Part shown: positions 18,187-27,891 of the stretch, piece after piece | Layout: each line of letters starts with the position of its first letter | Numbering within the stretch: position 1 is the first letter of the stretch | Origin: Sulfitobacter sp. LCG007 | GTDB taxonomy: Bacteria > Pseudomonadota > Alphaproteobacteria > Rhodobacterales > Rhodobacteraceae | Assembly: GCF_040801785.1 (NCBI RefSeq) | Contig: NZ_CP161805.1 | Coordinates: 2,852,001 to 2,916,000 of the forward strand | Direction: 5' to 3' | DNA: 64,000 bases | Notes under the pieces: model-generated | What the model was told of the DNA's origin: nothing | What the model saw: the letters and a program-made list of their open reading frames with translations, nothing else | Databases searched by the model: none | Translations under genes and position numbers: made by a program

Positions 18187-18199
18187 GTAACTCCGTTAC
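18187..18199 (-). promoter_or_regulatory. inverted repeat enclosing the ribosome binding site
   Basis: On the minus strand GTAACGGAGTTAC is a 5-bp-arm palindrome whose centre is GGA of the Shine-Dalgarno sequence of the VPLPA-CTERM gene, ending 2 bases before its ATG. It could be an operator or an mRNA element that limits ribosome access. Confidence 0.4.
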
Positions 18200-18415
18200 T
18201 TTGAAAAAATGCGCGGATGGTGGCGCACGCCGAGACAATGCCGCGCGGCCATACTTGTTCCTAAATATCTGCAAACATTTGATATTTTCCATCTGAGCGG
18301 GAAACGGGTCAGCAATGTTGCGCCAAGCGTGTGCCATTGACGCCGATCACGCGTGCGCAGGCATCCGCGTCACGCGGCGCTTGACCGGCGAGGCGGGGAA
18401 GGGCATCACGCAGCC

Positions 18416-18766
18416 ATGCTGGTATTCAAGATTTTCCGCTCGGACGAATGGCGCGCGCTGCGCAGCTCGGGCAGCACCGCCGGAGCGCCGATCGATGTCA
18501 GCGACGGCTACGTACACATGTCGACCGTGGCCCAGGTCGGCGAGACCGCGGCGAAGCATTTCGCCGACGAGGAAGGGTTGATGCTGGTGGCGGTCGAAAC
18601 CGACCGGCTGGGCACGGACCTGCGCTGGGAACCATCGCGCGGAGGTCAGGATTTCCCGCATCTCTACCGCGAAATGCGCCTCTCGGACGTTGTCTGGGCG
18701 CAACCCCTTCCGCTTGTGCAGGGGACGCACCGTTTCCCGGCCGGGCTTTCGGACAGGTCGGAATGA
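18416..18766 (+). CDS. DUF952 domain-containing protein
   Basis: 116 residues, matching the length of the DUF952 family, whose fold relates to RNA 2'-phosphotransferase/ART-like proteins but whose function is unknown. The start [11 protein letters not shown], the [20 protein letters not shown] block and DFPHLYREM are the recognisable family parts. The pyrD start lies 10 bases after its stop and shares the GAGG at the end of this gene, so the two are an operon. The upstream 231-base gap separates it from the VPLPA gene on the other strand. Confidence 0.8.
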   Translation: MLVFKIFRSDEWRALRSSGSTAGAPIDVSDGYVHMSTVAQVGETAAKHFADEEGLMLVAVETDRLGTDLRWEPSRGGQDFPHLYREMRLSDVVWAQPLPLVQGTHRFPAGLSDRSE

Positions 18767-18776
18767 GGCGCGACGC

Positions 18777-19820
18777 TTGAGTGTACGGCTCGAGACCGCG
18801 GGCCTCGCGCTTCTGCGGCGTCTGGATCCCGAAAAGGCCCATGCGATGGCGCTTGCCGCCGTCAGGGCCGGCTTGGCCGGCTCGCCGGGACCCGTCACGT
18901 CGGACAGGCTGCGCACGACGCTGGCCGGAATGGCACTTGCCAATCCGCTGGGGCTCGCCGCCGGGTTCGACAAGAACGCACGCGCCGTCGGCCCGCTGTC
19001 GCGCGCGGGCTTCGGCTTTGTGGAAGTCGGCGCCGCCACCCCCCTGCCCCAGCCCGGAAATCCGAAACCGAGGCTTTTCAGGCTGGCCGAGGACGGCGCA
19101 GCGATAAACCGCTTCGGGTTCAACAACGACGGCGTCGAGGTCATCGCCGATCGGCTGGAGCAGGCCGCGACCGATGCGCCGGTAGGGCTTAACCTCGGGG
19201 CGAACAAGACGAGCACGGACCGGGCCGCGGACTTTGCCACCGTGATGGCGCGCGCCGCTCCGCATGTGGATTTCGCCACCGTCAATGTCTCGTCGCCCAA
19301 CACCGAGCGCCTGCGCGAGCTGCAGGGACCAAAGGCGCTTGCCGCGATCCTCGAGGGGGTGATGGAGGTCAGCCAAGGCTGCCCCGTCTTCCTCAAGATC
19401 GCGCCCGACCTTGGCGATGCCGAGCTTGCGGACATCGCCTCGGTCGCGGACGCAGCCGGTATCGCCGCGATCATCGCCACCAATACCACGCTTGCCCGCG
19501 ACGGGCTGCGCAGCGGGCAGCGCTTTGAGGCTGGCGGTCTTTCGGGCCAGCCGCTGTTTCAGCCGTCGACCCGCGTGCTGGCACGGCTTTCGGGGCTCAC
19601 CAACCTGCCGCTGATCGGCGTCGGGGGCATCGGAACCGCCGCGCAGGCCTATGCCAAGATCCGCGCCGGGGCCTCGGCGCTGCAACTCTATACCGCGCTG
19701 GTCTATGGCGGAATCTCTCTCGTGCGCGAGATCCTCGAGGGGCTCGATGCGCTGCTTGCCCGGGACGGGTTCTCGTCCATGGCAGAGGCGGTGGGCACGG
19801 GACGGAAGGAATGGACATGA
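18777..19820 (+). CDS. pyrD: dihydroorotate dehydrogenase (quinone), class 2
   Basis: 347 residues from a TTG start with GAGG 8 bases upstream. It oxidises dihydroorotate to orotate using FMN and passes electrons to the quinone pool at the inner membrane. The N-terminal helical part (about 1-35) is the membrane/quinone domain of class 2 enzymes. FMN and substrate sites are [17 protein letters not shown], the [11 protein letters not shown] block with the catalytic Ser, and VGGIGTA. It is coupled to DUF952 upstream and to the ArsC-like gene downstream. Confidence 0.93.
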   Translation: MSVRLETAGLALLRRLDPEKAHAMALAAVRAGLAGSPGPVTSDRLRTTLAGMALANPLGLAAGFDKNARAVGPLSRAGFGFVEVGAATPLPQPGNPKPRLFRLAEDGAAINRFGFNNDGVEVIADRLEQAATDAPVGLNLGANKTSTDRAADFATVMARAAPHVDFATVNVSSPNTERLRELQGPKALAAILEGVMEVSQGCPVFLKIAPDLGDAELADIASVADAAGIAAIIATNTTLARDGLRSGQRFEAGGLSGQPLFQPSTRVLARLSGLTNLPLIGVGGIGTAAQAYAKIRAGASALQLYTALVYGGISLVREILEGLDALLARDGFSSMAEAVGTGRKEWT

Positions 19821-20155
19821 TGGAATTCTGGCACAACCCGCGCTGTTCGAAGTCACGCGAGGCGCTGAAGCTCGTCGAGCAGTCGGGCAAGCCGTTCCGC
19901 CTGCGCCGCTATCTGGACGAACCTCCCACGCGCACCGAACTCGAGGCGCTCCGCGCGGCCCTCGGCAACGTGCCGGTCCTCGAGATGGTCCGCATGAATG
20001 AGGCCCCGTTCAAGACCCTCGGCAACGCTGCGGACGAAGGCGAGCTTCTCGACGCCATGACCGAGTATCCGATCCTGATCGAGCGCCCGGTGCTGATCGA
20101 CGGCGACCGCGCGGTAATCGGTCGGCCGCCGGAAAAGGTGCAAAAGCTTCTCTGA
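19817..20155 (+). CDS. ArsC/Spx-family reductase, arsenate-reductase-like
   Basis: 112 residues, thioredoxin fold. The single catalytic Cys is in [12 protein letters not shown], and the family C-terminal block [17 protein letters not shown] is intact. Glutaredoxin-dependent ArsC enzymes reduce arsenate, but there is no ArsB, ArsR or Acr3 gene here, so a housekeeping ArsC-like role is equally possible. The start overlaps the pyrD stop. ATG codons at 19811, 19817 and 19820 are all in frame; AAGGA spacing favours the latter two. Confidence 0.82.
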   Translation: MMEFWHNPRCSKSREALKLVEQSGKPFRLRRYLDEPPTRTELEALRAALGNVPVLEMVRMNEAPFKTLGNAADEGELLDAMTEYPILIERPVLIDGDRAVIGRPPEKVQKLL

Positions 20156-20171
20156 TCTGAGCCAGGTCGCC

Positions 20172-20684
20172 TCAGTCGCGGCTCGCGGGCATCAGGAAAT
20201 GGCCCGTTGCCTGGGCAAAGAGGCGCTGGCGATTGTCCTGCCAGGCTTCGACATGCACCGAGGCATACCGCCGGCCCGAGCGATTGATCCGGGCGCGGGC
20301 ATAGGCATCGCGCGGCAACCCCGAACGCAGGTAATCGGTCATGAAGTCGATGGTCTTGGGCAACCTCGGCAGTCCGTTCTCCAGCGAGGCCGAGTCGATC
20401 GCACCGGATTCGACGTCTTCCCACAGATAGCTCCAGCTCAGCGTGATGATCGCCGTGACCTCGAGAAAGGCAGCCGTCACGCCGCCATGAATGGCCGGGA
20501 GCATGGGGTTGCCGATCAGCTTCTCGTCGAAGGGCAGGATCCCGGTCAACTCGTCCCCTCGCCGCTCGAACTGGATTCCCAGGAACCGGATGTAGGGCAC
20601 CCCGTCGACCAGCGCGCGCAATGTCGCGTCGCGGCGCCGCTTGATGACCTGTACCGGCTCGGGCGGCGTACGTCGCAGGCTCAT
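20172..20684 (-). CDS. PaaI-family hotdog thioesterase (second of two)
   Basis: 170 residues. Hotdog-fold acyl-CoA thioesterase with the family block AIHGGVTAAFLEVTA, where the Gly-Gly helix cap binds the thioester carbonyl, and an earlier FLGIQFER strand. Its start overlaps the stop of a second PaaI-type gene by 4 bases (ATGA), so the two are made together and may form a heteromeric thioesterase. The acyl substrate is unknown; phenylacetyl-CoA and short-chain acyl-CoA are known for the family. Confidence 0.82.
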   Translation of the reverse strand: MSLRRTPPEPVQVIKRRRDATLRALVDGVPYIRFLGIQFERRGDELTGILPFDEKLIGNPMLPAIHGGVTAAFLEVTAIITLSWSYLWEDVESGAIDSASLENGLPRLPKTIDFMTDYLRSGLPRDAYARARINRSGRRYASVHVEAWQDNRQRLFAQATGHFLMPASRD

Positions 20685-21103
20685 TTCGGACCCTCGACGG
20701 TGAAAGCGCCCGTGGCCGTCGCCACCGGCCGCTGGGTGTCATCGTCCGTTGCCGTGGCGCGCACGAAGGCGACCGAGCGTGTCACGTGATAGCATTCCGC
20801 CCGGGTCGTGATCGTCTGTCCCGGCGTCGCGGGGCGCATGTAGTCGATGCGCAGGTCGATCGTCGCGGTCGTGCCGGAATGGCCGGGATGGCTCATCACG
20901 GCGGCGCCGCAGGTGGTGTCCATGAGGGCGGATACCGCTCCTCCGTGGATCACGCCGGTTTCCGGATCGCCCACCAGCCTCGCATCATAGGGAAGCTGCA
21001 ACTCGGCCACGCCGTCGGCGATCTCGGATATCCGCATGCCGAGGGCCCTGCTGTGCGGCACCGCCTCTATGAACTGCCGCGCCGTTTCGATCCTCTCGCT
21101 CAT
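20681..21103 (-). CDS. PaaI-family hotdog thioesterase (first of two)
   Basis: 140 residues. Hotdog thioesterase with VIHGGAVSALMDTTCGAAV, including the catalytic acidic residue (Asp) in the central helix, and the strand DLRIDYMRPATPGQ. It is the upstream partner of the overlapping thioesterase gene. It is divergent from the first MerR gene across 124 bases. Confidence 0.84.
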   Translation of the reverse strand: MSERIETARQFIEAVPHSRALGMRISEIADGVAELQLPYDARLVGDPETGVIHGGAVSALMDTTCGAAVMSHPGHSGTTATIDLRIDYMRPATPGQTITTRAECYHVTRSVAFVRATATDDDTQRPVATATGAFTVEGPK

Positions 21104-21227
21104 GCCTGCGCCCGTTCCGCTTCTGGTTTCCGCCTATATCCCCTCAACCTGCCGGGAAGGGCAAGGGCGGCGGTTGCACTGTGGCGCATCGACTTGATAG
21201 CCTGCATGAGAAAGGGGAGAACGGCAG

Positions 21228-21602
21228 ATGTCAGACACGCGCCTCACGTTCAAGGATATGTGCGCCGAGTTCGACGTCACCCCGCGCACGCTGCGCTATT
21301 ACGAGTATATCGAGCTGCTGAAGCCCGAGCGTGAGGGGCGCGCACGGTTCTATGGACCGCGGGAACGGGCGCGCATGAAGCTGATCCTGCGCGGTCGCCG
21401 CTTCGGCTTCCCCCTCGAGGATATCCGCCAGTGGCTTCAGGTCTACGAGAACGAGGGCACCGAGCAGCAGATGCGAATCTGGGTCAGCCGCGCCACCGAC
21501 CAGCTCGAGGAACTCGCCCGCCAGCGGACCCAGCTCGACGAAACCATCGCCGAGCTGCGCGCTCTGCGGGACAGTATTGCTTCCGATCTCGACCGGATCT
21601 GA
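21228..21602 (+). CDS. MerR family transcriptional regulator (first of tandem pair)
   Basis: 124 residues. The MerR helix-turn-helix with wings (about 5-75) reads FDVTPRTLRYYEYIELLKP then YGPRERARMKLILRGRRFGF. A C-terminal coiled coil (about 88-120) dimerises. There is no metal-binding Cys cluster, so it belongs with metabolic MerR regulators such as those of branched-chain and fatty-acid catabolism. The following gene is a clear paralogue. The pair precedes an acyl-CoA dehydrogenase operon, its likely target. Confidence 0.88.
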   Translation: MSDTRLTFKDMCAEFDVTPRTLRYYEYIELLKPEREGRARFYGPRERARMKLILRGRRFGFPLEDIRQWLQVYENEGTEQQMRIWVSRATDQLEELARQRTQLDETIAELRALRDSIASDLDRI

Positions 21603-21673
21603 CAGGCCACGCGCCATTTTCCCGGATAGGTATACAATGCGTTGCCCGTCTACCGGATGTGAACGATTGGTGA

Positions 21674-21691
21674 CGTAACGTACGGGTTACG
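21674..21691 (+). promoter_or_regulatory. inverted repeat upstream of the second MerR gene
   Basis: CGTAACGTACGGGTTACG has 6-bp arms and a 6-base spacer. It overlaps a possible -35 (TTACGC, 21687-21692); TATACG at 21709-21714 is a possible -10 after 16 bases. It is a candidate operator for one of the MerR proteins. Confidence 0.4.
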
Positions 21692-21776
21692 CTTCCTGTA
21701 GGTAATGCTATACGCGCCGGCCAAGGGCCGATCAGCGGCCCGTTTCAAGTTTCCCATGTACCCAGAGAGTCCGATA

Positions 21777-22178
21777 ATGACCGACGAGACGATGACCATC
21801 CGCGAAATGTGCGACGGCTTCAATGTGACGCCACGCGCACTGCGGTTCTATGAGTCAAAAGAGCTCCTGTTTCCGATTCGAGAAGGCCAGAAGCGGCTCT
21901 TCACCCGGCGCGACCGCGCCCGCCTCAAGCTTATCCTGCGCGGAAAGTATTTCGGACTGAGCCTCGAGGACATCCGCCAGATCCTCGACCTTTACAATCC
22001 CGCCGACGGCAATATCGCGCAACTGGAGCGTGCGCAGGAGGTTGCGATTCGGCGGCTCGAGGAAATGGAGCGCGAGCACGCGGCGACGGCAAAGGCGATC
22101 GAAGAACTGCGTGCGGAGATTGCAGCCGGAGACGAGAGGCTGAACAGCGCCTCGAGACGCCCGCTCGCCGCGGAATAG
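21777..22178 (+). CDS. MerR family transcriptional regulator (second of tandem pair)
   Basis: 133 residues from the ATG at 21777. The DNA-binding part [19 protein letters not shown], then [20 protein letters not shown], is closely similar to the preceding regulator, so the two arose by duplication. A long C-terminal coiled coil (about 80-115) follows. No effector Cys residues are present. It lies 76 bases before the acyl-CoA dehydrogenase gene, so it is the more probable direct regulator of the beta-oxidation operon. Confidence 0.88.
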   Translation: MTDETMTIREMCDGFNVTPRALRFYESKELLFPIREGQKRLFTRRDRARLKLILRGKYFGLSLEDIRQILDLYNPADGNIAQLERAQEVAIRRLEEMEREHAATAKAIEELRAEIAAGDERLNSASRRPLAAE

Positions 22179-22254
22179 GCCCGAGGCCGGCGCGACGGGC
22201 ACGGGTCCCTTCTTTTCAAAGCATGTCGCATCCGACACCCCAGGAGAGAGAAAG

Positions 22255-24036
22255 ATGCCAAGCTACGCCGCCCCGACCAAAGACCTGCAGTTCGTCCTTC
22301 ACGACGTGCTCGACCTGCCCGCCCAGGATATTCCCGGCTTCGACGAACTCGATCCGGATTTCACGTCCGCCATCCTCGACGAGGCCGGCAAGCTGGCCTC
22401 GGAAGTGCTTGCGCCGCTCAATGTGGTCGGCGACCGCGAGGGGTGCAGGATGGAAAACGGAGTCGTGCGCACGCCGACGGGCTTCAAGGAAGCCTTCGAG
22501 CTGCTCCGCCAGGGCGGCTGGCCGGGTCTCGACATGCCCGAGGAATTCGGCGGGCAGAACATGCCCTATGTCATGAACACCGCCGTGGGCGAGCTGTTCG
22601 CCTCGGCCAACCAGGCCTTCGGAATGTATCACGGGCTGACCCATGGCGCGGCCTCGGCCATCCTCGCCCACGGCAGCGACCAGCAGAAGCAGACCTGGCT
22701 GCCCAAGATGGTGTCCTGCGAATGGACCGGGACCATGAACCTGACCGAGCCGCAATGCGGCACCGATCTGGGGCTGATGCGCACGAAGGCCGAACCGCGC
22801 GACGACGGCAGCTATTCGATCACCGGCCAGAAGATCTTCATCTCCGCGGGCGAGCACGATCTCGCCGACAACATCGTCCATCTGGTGCTGGCCAAGATCC
22901 CCGGCGGGCCGGAGGGCATCAAGGGTGTCTCTCTCTTCATCGTGCCCAAGTTCCTCGTCAACGAGGACGGCAGCCTTGGCGCGCGCAATGCGGTCTCCTG
23001 CGGGAAGCTCGAGGAGAAGATGGGCATCCACGGCAACTCGACCTGCGTGATGAACTACGATGGCGCCACCGGCTACCTGCTGGGCGAGCCGCACAAGGGC
23101 ATGCGCGCGATGTTCACGATGATGAACGAGGCGCGGATCGGTGTCGGGGTCCAGGGGCTCGCTCAGGCCGAGGTCGCGTATCAGAACGCGCTGATCTACG
23201 CCAAGGACCGCCTGCAGGGGCGCGACGTTACCGGTGCGAAAAACCCGGACGGCCCCGCCGATCCGCTGATCGTGCACCCCGACATCCGCCGCAGCCTCAT
23301 GGACCAGAAGAGCTTTACCGAGGGCGGGCGCGCCTTCGTTCTCTGGGCCGCGACGATGATTGACCGGTCCCACCGGGCCGGCGACGCGGATGCCGAGGGT
23401 CTGGTGTCGCTGCTGACACCGGTGATCAAGGGCTTCCTGACCGACCAGGGCTACGAGATGACGGTCAAGGCCCAGCAGGTCTACGGCGGCCATGGCTACA
23501 TCGAGGAATGGGGCATGTCGCAGTTCACCCGCGACGCCCGCATCGCGATGATCTACGAGGGCGCGAACGGGGTTCAGGCGCTGGACCTCGTGGGGCGCAA
23601 GCTGGCTGCGGACGGCGGCAAGCATGTCATGGCGTTCTTCGAGATCGTCAAGAATTTCATCAGGGACAACAAGGATGTCGACGCGGATTTCGACCGCGAC
23701 TTCATCGGCCCGCTCAAGGCGGCCTCGAAGGATCTGCAGGCGGCGGGCATGTATTTCATGCAGAACGGCATGCAGAACCCGAACAACGCGCTCTCGGGTT
23801 CCTACGACTTCCTGCACATGTTCGGGCATGTCTGTCTGGGGCTGATGTGGGCCCGCATGGCGCAGGCGGCACGCAAGGCCCTTGCGGAAGGCGCCTCGGA
23901 TGTGGCGTTCTATGAGACGAAGCTGGCCACGGGCCGGTACTACATGGCCCGTCAGCTTCCCGCGACCGGCCTGCACCTTGCGCGCATCCAGTCCGGCGCC
24001 GGCCCGGTCATGGCACTGGACGCGGCGAACTTCTGA
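22255..24036 (+). CDS. acyl-CoA dehydrogenase, long form (FadE/DmdC-type)
   Basis: 593 residues, longer than standard acyl-CoA dehydrogenases because of an extra N-terminal and C-terminal segment. FAD-dependent alpha-beta oxidation of an acyl-CoA. Motifs: [24 protein letters not shown], the catalytic Glu (about 435) in [19 protein letters not shown]. This subfamily includes 3-methylmercaptopropionyl-CoA dehydrogenase DmdC as well as medium/long-chain enzymes. The neighbours (thiolase, FadB) favour general beta-oxidation. GGAGAGAG precedes the ATG. It is the first gene of the operon. Confidence 0.88.
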   Translation: MPSYAAPTKDLQFVLHDVLDLPAQDIPGFDELDPDFTSAILDEAGKLASEVLAPLNVVGDREGCRMENGVVRTPTGFKEAFELLRQGGWPGLDMPEEFGGQNMPYVMNTAVGELFASANQAFGMYHGLTHGAASAILAHGSDQQKQTWLPKMVSCEWTGTMNLTEPQCGTDLGLMRTKAEPRDDGSYSITGQKIFISAGEHDLADNIVHLVLAKIPGGPEGIKGVSLFIVPKFLVNEDGSLGARNAVSCGKLEEKMGIHGNSTCVMNYDGATGYLLGEPHKGMRAMFTMMNEARIGVGVQGLAQAEVAYQNALIYAKDRLQGRDVTGAKNPDGPADPLIVHPDIRRSLMDQKSFTEGGRAFVLWAATMIDRSHRAGDADAEGLVSLLTPVIKGFLTDQGYEMTVKAQQVYGGHGYIEEWGMSQFTRDARIAMIYEGANGVQALDLVGRKLAADGGKHVMAFFEIVKNFIRDNKDVDADFDRDFIGPLKAASKDLQAAGMYFMQNGMQNPNNALSGSYDFLHMFGHVCLGLMWARMAQAARKALAEGASDVAFYETKLATGRYYMARQLPATGLHLARIQSGAGPVMALDAANF

Positions 24037-24086
24037 TCGGCGCGGCGGGGCTCCTCGCCCCGCCTCCGCTTATCGGAGAGACCGCC

Positions 24087-24299
24087 TTGCCCAAACGCTT
24101 CCGTCTGACACGCCGATTTCCGATCTCGATGACCGAAGACGGCTATCGCCGTCTGAAGCGTTTCGCACAGGAGGCCGGGCTCGACGAGGGAGAGGCAATT
24201 TCATTCCTCTTCGAGAATTTCGACAGCGTGATCGACGAAGACACCTTCGGCCACCGGTTGCGGCTCTTCAACTCGGAACTCGATGCGCGCAAGCGCTGA
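24087..24299 (+). CDS. small conserved-looking protein, possible ribbon-helix-helix
   Basis: 70 residues from a TTG start with CGGAG about 9 bases upstream. I do not recognise the family. The part FPISMTEDGYRRLKRFAQEA then GLDEGEAISFLFENF looks like a short strand followed by two helices, as in CopG/Arc ribbon-helix-helix proteins, but the tail is acidic. It is wedged between two acyl-CoA dehydrogenase genes (50 bases before, 21 after), so it is cotranscribed with them. It could be a small regulator or an enzyme-associated factor. Confidence 0.6.
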   Translation: MPKRFRLTRRFPISMTEDGYRRLKRFAQEAGLDEGEAISFLFENFDSVIDEDTFGHRLRLFNSELDARKR

Positions 24300-24320
24300 A
24301 ACCTGTCGGGAGGACACGGG

Positions 24321-25466
24321 ATGAAACCGGCTTCGGTCTGGATGACGGACGAGCACCGGATGCTCGCCGAGATGACGGCGCAGTTCATCAACACCGAATG
24401 GGCGCCGAAATTCGCCAGATGGCGCGACCAGGGCCAGATGGATCCCGAGACATGGCAGGAGGCCGGCGCACTTGGCCTGCTCTGCCCGTCCATCCCCGAG
24501 GCCTATGGCGGTCCGGGGGCCGACTTCGGCCATGAGGCCGTCATCCTCATAGAATCCGGGCGCGCCAATCTCGCCAGCTGGGGACAGGGCATCCATTCCG
24601 GCATCGTCGCGCATTACATCCTCGCCTATGGCTCGGAAGAGCAGAAGCAGCGCTGGCTGCCGAAGATGGTCACAGGCGAGATCGTGGGCGCGCTGGCCAT
24701 GACGGAACCCTCGGGCGGATCTGACGTGCAGGCGATCAAGACGCGCGCGATCCGTGACGGCAATGCCTACCGGCTGTCGGGGCAGAAGACATTCATCACC
24801 AACGGGCAACACGCCAACCTGATCATCGTCGCCGCCAAGACCGACCCGGCCGAGGGGGCGAAGGGCATCACGATGGTGGTCGTGGAGACGCAGGGCGCGA
24901 CCGGTTTCAGCCGGGGCCGCAACCTCGACAAGATCGGGCTGCACGCCGCCGATACCTCGGAGCTCTTCTTCGACGATGTCGAGATCGCGCCCGAAAACAT
25001 CCTTGGCGGCGCCGAGGGTCAGGGTTTCTACCAGATGATGCAGCAGCTCCCGCAAGAGCGGCTGATCATCGGCTGCGGCGCGGTGGGCGCGATGGAGGGC
25101 GGGGTCGAGCGGACCATCGCCTATTGCAAGGAACGTCAGGCCTTTGGCGGGCCGCTGACACAGTTCCAGAACACGCGCTTCAAGCTCGCCGAGTGCCAGA
25201 CCCGGACGACCGTCGCGCGCGCCTTTCTCGACCAGTGCATCGCCGAGCATCTGCGCGGCGAACTGACGGTCGAACGTGCTGCCATGGCGAAATACTGGCT
25301 GACCGACACCGAGGGTGAGGTTCTGGACGATTGCCTTCAGCTGCACGGCGGTTACGGGTTTATGCAGGAATATGCCGTCGCCGAGATGTGGGCGGATGCC
25401 CGGGTCCAGCGCATCTATGGTGGCACGAACGAGATCATGAAGGAGTTGATCGCCCGCAAGCTCTAA
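24321..25466 (+). CDS. acyl-CoA dehydrogenase, long-chain (LCAD-like)
   Basis: 381 residues, standard length. It has the FAD motif [29 protein letters not shown], and the C-terminal [18 protein letters not shown]. In place of the YEG glutamate it has Gly (IYGGT), as in LCAD and isovaleryl-CoA dehydrogenases, whose catalytic Glu sits on another helix; this is normal for the subgroup. GGAGG lies 10 bases before ATG. It acts with the long-form dehydrogenase upstream, and a hairpin (25471-25497) follows directly. Confidence 0.88.
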   Translation: MKPASVWMTDEHRMLAEMTAQFINTEWAPKFARWRDQGQMDPETWQEAGALGLLCPSIPEAYGGPGADFGHEAVILIESGRANLASWGQGIHSGIVAHYILAYGSEEQKQRWLPKMVTGEIVGALAMTEPSGGSDVQAIKTRAIRDGNAYRLSGQKTFITNGQHANLIIVAAKTDPAEGAKGITMVVVETQGATGFSRGRNLDKIGLHAADTSELFFDDVEIAPENILGGAEGQGFYQMMQQLPQERLIIGCGAVGAMEGGVERTIAYCKERQAFGGPLTQFQNTRFKLAECQTRTTVARAFLDQCIAEHLRGELTVERAAMAKYWLTDTEGEVLDDCLQLHGGYGFMQEYAVAEMWADARVQRIYGGTNEIMKELIARKL

Positions 25467-25470
25467 GGCG

Positions 25471-25497
25471 CGACGCCGCGTTTTGGTGGCGGCGTCG
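25471..25497 (+). terminator. hairpin after the LCAD-like gene
   Basis: Perfect 9-bp arms CGACGCCGC and GCGGCGTCG enclose GTTTTGGTG, 4 bases past the stop. There is no T-tract, so it may attenuate rather than end the operon transcript before the GST gene. Confidence 0.45.
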
Positions 25498-25600
25498 TCG
25501 CACGCTCATTAAGCTCCGAACCACAGGGACGACCGGCACGACCTCCGCTCCCCGGTATCTGGGCGGGCCGGAATGAAGAATCCGACAGGAGACGCACGAA

Positions 25601-26239
25601 ATGACGATCAAACTCTACTGCTTCGGCGAAAGCGGAAACGCCTACAAGGCCGCCCTCGCTCTCGAGCTTTCAGGCCTCGACTGGGAACCGGTCAAGGTGG
25701 ACTTCTTCGGCGGAGAAACCCGCAGGCCCGAGTATCGTGAGGACATCAACGTCATGGGCGAGGTCCCCGTGATGATCGACGGAGACCTACGCCTGACCCA
25801 GTCCGGCGTAATCCAGGACTATGTCGCGGAGAAGTCGGGCAAGCTGGGAGGGCGTGACGCGAAGGAACGTCGCGAGATCCTGCGCTGGGTCCTCTGGGAC
25901 AACCACAAGCTTTCGAGCCAGGCGGGCATGACGCGCTTCCTGATGAACTTCCTGCCCCCCGAAAAGCGGCCGCAGGAGGTGATCGATTTCATGCAGAGCC
26001 GGCTCAAGGCCGCCTATGCCGTGCTCGACCAGCACCTCGAGGATCGCGACTGGATCGTCGGCGGCAGCCTGACCAACGCGGACCTGTCCTGCTGCGGCTA
26101 CCTCTATTACCCCGAGCCCTTCGGCTTCGTGCGCAAGGACTGGATCAACATCGACGCCTGGCTGACACGCCTCAGCGAGCAACCGGGCTGGAAACACCCC
26201 TACGATCTGATGCCCGGCAGCCCCGCTGACCGCGCCTGA
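25601..26239 (+). CDS. glutathione S-transferase family protein
   Basis: 212 residues. The N-terminal thioredoxin-like domain (about 1-80) begins KLYCFGESGNAYKAAL with the activating Ser, and has the cis-Pro in GEVPVMIDG and TQSGVIQDY. The all-helical C-terminal domain includes GGSLTNADLSCCGYLYYPEP, the N-capping box. AGGAG lies 10 bases upstream of ATG. Its place just before the thiolase gene suggests protection from, or conjugation of, reactive enoyl intermediates; that is inference. Confidence 0.85.
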   Translation: MTIKLYCFGESGNAYKAALALELSGLDWEPVKVDFFGGETRRPEYREDINVMGEVPVMIDGDLRLTQSGVIQDYVAEKSGKLGGRDAKERREILRWVLWDNHKLSSQAGMTRFLMNFLPPEKRPQEVIDFMQSRLKAAYAVLDQHLEDRDWIVGGSLTNADLSCCGYLYYPEPFGFVRKDWINIDAWLTRLSEQPGWKHPYDLMPGSPADRA

Positions 26240-26250
26240 AGGAGACGACC

Positions 26251-27462
26251 ATGCCCGAGGCCTATATCTATGATGCCCTGCGAACCCCGCGCGGCAAGGG
26301 TCGCAAGGACGGCGCCTTGCACGAGGTGACCGCCCTGCGGCTCTCGGCGCTCACCCTGAACGCCTTGAAGGAGCGCAACAATCTCGAAGGCCACGCCGTC
26401 GAGGACGTGATCTGGGGCAATGTCACGCAGGTCATGGAACAGGGCGGCTGTCTGGCCCGCTCTGCCGTGCTGGCTTCGGATCTCGATCAATCGATCCCGG
26501 GCCTGTCGATCAACCGCTTCTGCGCATCCGGCATGGAAGCGGTCAATCTCGCCGCGAACCAGGTCCGGGGCGGCGCGGGCGAGGCCTATATCGCCGGCGG
26601 GGTAGAGATGATGGGCCGCGTGCCGATGGGATCGGACGGGGCCGCCATCGCGGCGGATCCGTCGCTGGCGATGGAGACATATTTCGTCCCGCAGGGCATC
26701 AGCGCCGACATCATCGCGACGGAATACGGATTCACCCGCGACGACGCCGATGCGCTGGCCGTGGAAAGCCAGCGCCGGGCGAAGAAGGCATGGGACGAGG
26801 GTCGGTTCGACCGGTCCGTGATCACCGTGCGCGACCAGAACGGCCTGCCGATCCTGGATACCGACGAATACATGCGGCCTCAGACCGACATGCAAAGCCT
26901 CGGTGCGCTCAATCCGGCATTCCAGGCGATGGGCGAGGCGATGCCGGGCTTCGACAAGGTCGCGATGCTGAAATACCCCCATCTCGAACGGATCGAACAC
27001 ATCCATCATGCGGGAAATTCGTCCGGCATCGTCGATGGCGCGGCGGCACTCCTGATCGGGTCGAAGGAATTTGGCGAACGCCAGGGGCTGAAACCACGCG
27101 CCCGGATCCGGGCAACGGCGAAGATCGGCACCGACCCGACCATCATGCTGACCGGCCCGGTCCCGGTCACCGAAAAGCTGCTGGGCGAGACGGGGATGAA
27201 GATTGGCGACATCGAACTTTTCGAGGTGAACGAGGCCTTCGCAGCGGTGGTTCTGCGTTTTCTCCAGGCATTCGACGTGGATCACGGCAAGGTCAACGTG
27301 AACGGCGGCGCGATCGCCATGGGCCACCCGCTCGGGGCGACCGGCGCGATGATCATCGGCACGCTTCTCGACGAGCTCGAGCGCTCCGACAAGGAGGTCG
27401 GGCTCGCCACGCTTTGCATCGCCTCAGGAATGGGGGCGGCAACGGTCATCGAGCGGGTCTAG
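26251..27462 (+). CDS. acetyl-CoA acyltransferase (thiolase)
   Basis: 403 residues. Thiolase cleaves 3-ketoacyl-CoA with CoA to acetyl-CoA, the last step of beta-oxidation. The nucleophile Cys91 is in [12 protein letters not shown], the His is in [11 protein letters not shown] and the second Cys (about 389) in CIASGMGAA. These fit FadA/degradative thiolase rather than PhaA. GGAG lies 8 bases before ATG. The next two genes follow at once, giving thiolase, NTF2-like protein and FadB in one transcript. Confidence 0.9.
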   Translation: MPEAYIYDALRTPRGKGRKDGALHEVTALRLSALTLNALKERNNLEGHAVEDVIWGNVTQVMEQGGCLARSAVLASDLDQSIPGLSINRFCASGMEAVNLAANQVRGGAGEAYIAGGVEMMGRVPMGSDGAAIAADPSLAMETYFVPQGISADIIATEYGFTRDDADALAVESQRRAKKAWDEGRFDRSVITVRDQNGLPILDTDEYMRPQTDMQSLGALNPAFQAMGEAMPGFDKVAMLKYPHLERIEHIHHAGNSSGIVDGAAALLIGSKEFGERQGLKPRARIRATAKIGTDPTIMLTGPVPVTEKLLGETGMKIGDIELFEVNEAFAAVVLRFLQAFDVDHGKVNVNGGAIAMGHPLGATGAMIIGTLLDELERSDKEVGLATLCIASGMGAATVIERV

Positions 27463-27465
27463 CCA

Positions 27466-27891
27466 ATGGACGAAGGAGAATTCCGGATCTTTCTCGACAG
27501 GATCTCGGACTGCTTCCTGAAAGAGGACTACGGTATGTGGCGCGGCTGCGTCCACCTGCCGTTCAGCATGGTGACGCGAAAGGGCCAAGTGATACTGGAA
27601 ACGGAGAAGGACTTGCGCGCGAATTTCGAGCTGTATCTGCAGACACACCGAACCTTGCAGGTCGACCAGATCGTGCGCCGCCCGATCGCCATTGACCTCT
27701 GCGATGACGGCACCGTTATCGGAACCTACTCCACCGACATCCTGTCGCGAGGCAAGCGTCTCGGTGCCCCCTACATTTCTTCCATGATGCTGATACCCGT
27801 CGAAGACGGCTGGAAGATAAATTCAATCCTGAACGCGCGCGGGCCCCATGATGGTGTCCTCAGCGTGCAAGAAGAGGAAAACCCCGGATGA
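27466..27891 (+). CDS. NTF2-like (SnoaL-fold) protein of unknown function
   Basis: 141 residues. Length and the alternating pattern of an N-terminal helix (FRIFLDRISDCFLKEDYGMW) followed by strands ending DGWKINSILNARGPHDG suggest an NTF2/SnoaL-like cone fold. No catalytic residues can be assigned. It starts 3 bases after the thiolase stop and overlaps fadB by 4 bases (ATGA), so it is made in step with both beta-oxidation enzymes. Confidence 0.7.
   Translation: MDEGEFRIFLDRISDCFLKEDYGMWRGCVHLPFSMVTRKGQVILETEKDLRANFELYLQTHRTLQVDQIVRRPIAIDLCDDGTVIGTYSTDILSRGKRLGAPYISSMMLIPVEDGWKINSILNARGPHDGVLSVQEEENPG

Noticed and set aside
19817..20155. Calling an arsenic resistance locus
   Set aside because: Only a lone ArsC-like reductase is present, without ArsR, ArsB or Acr3.
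22216..23976. 586-codon open frame antisense to the long acyl-CoA dehydrogenase
   Set aside because: Composition-driven shadow; no ribosome site or domain.
22255..24036. Naming the long acyl-CoA dehydrogenase dmdC (DMSP catabolism)
   Set aside because: The subfamily fits, but no dmdA or dmdD is present and the neighbours are ordinary beta-oxidation genes.
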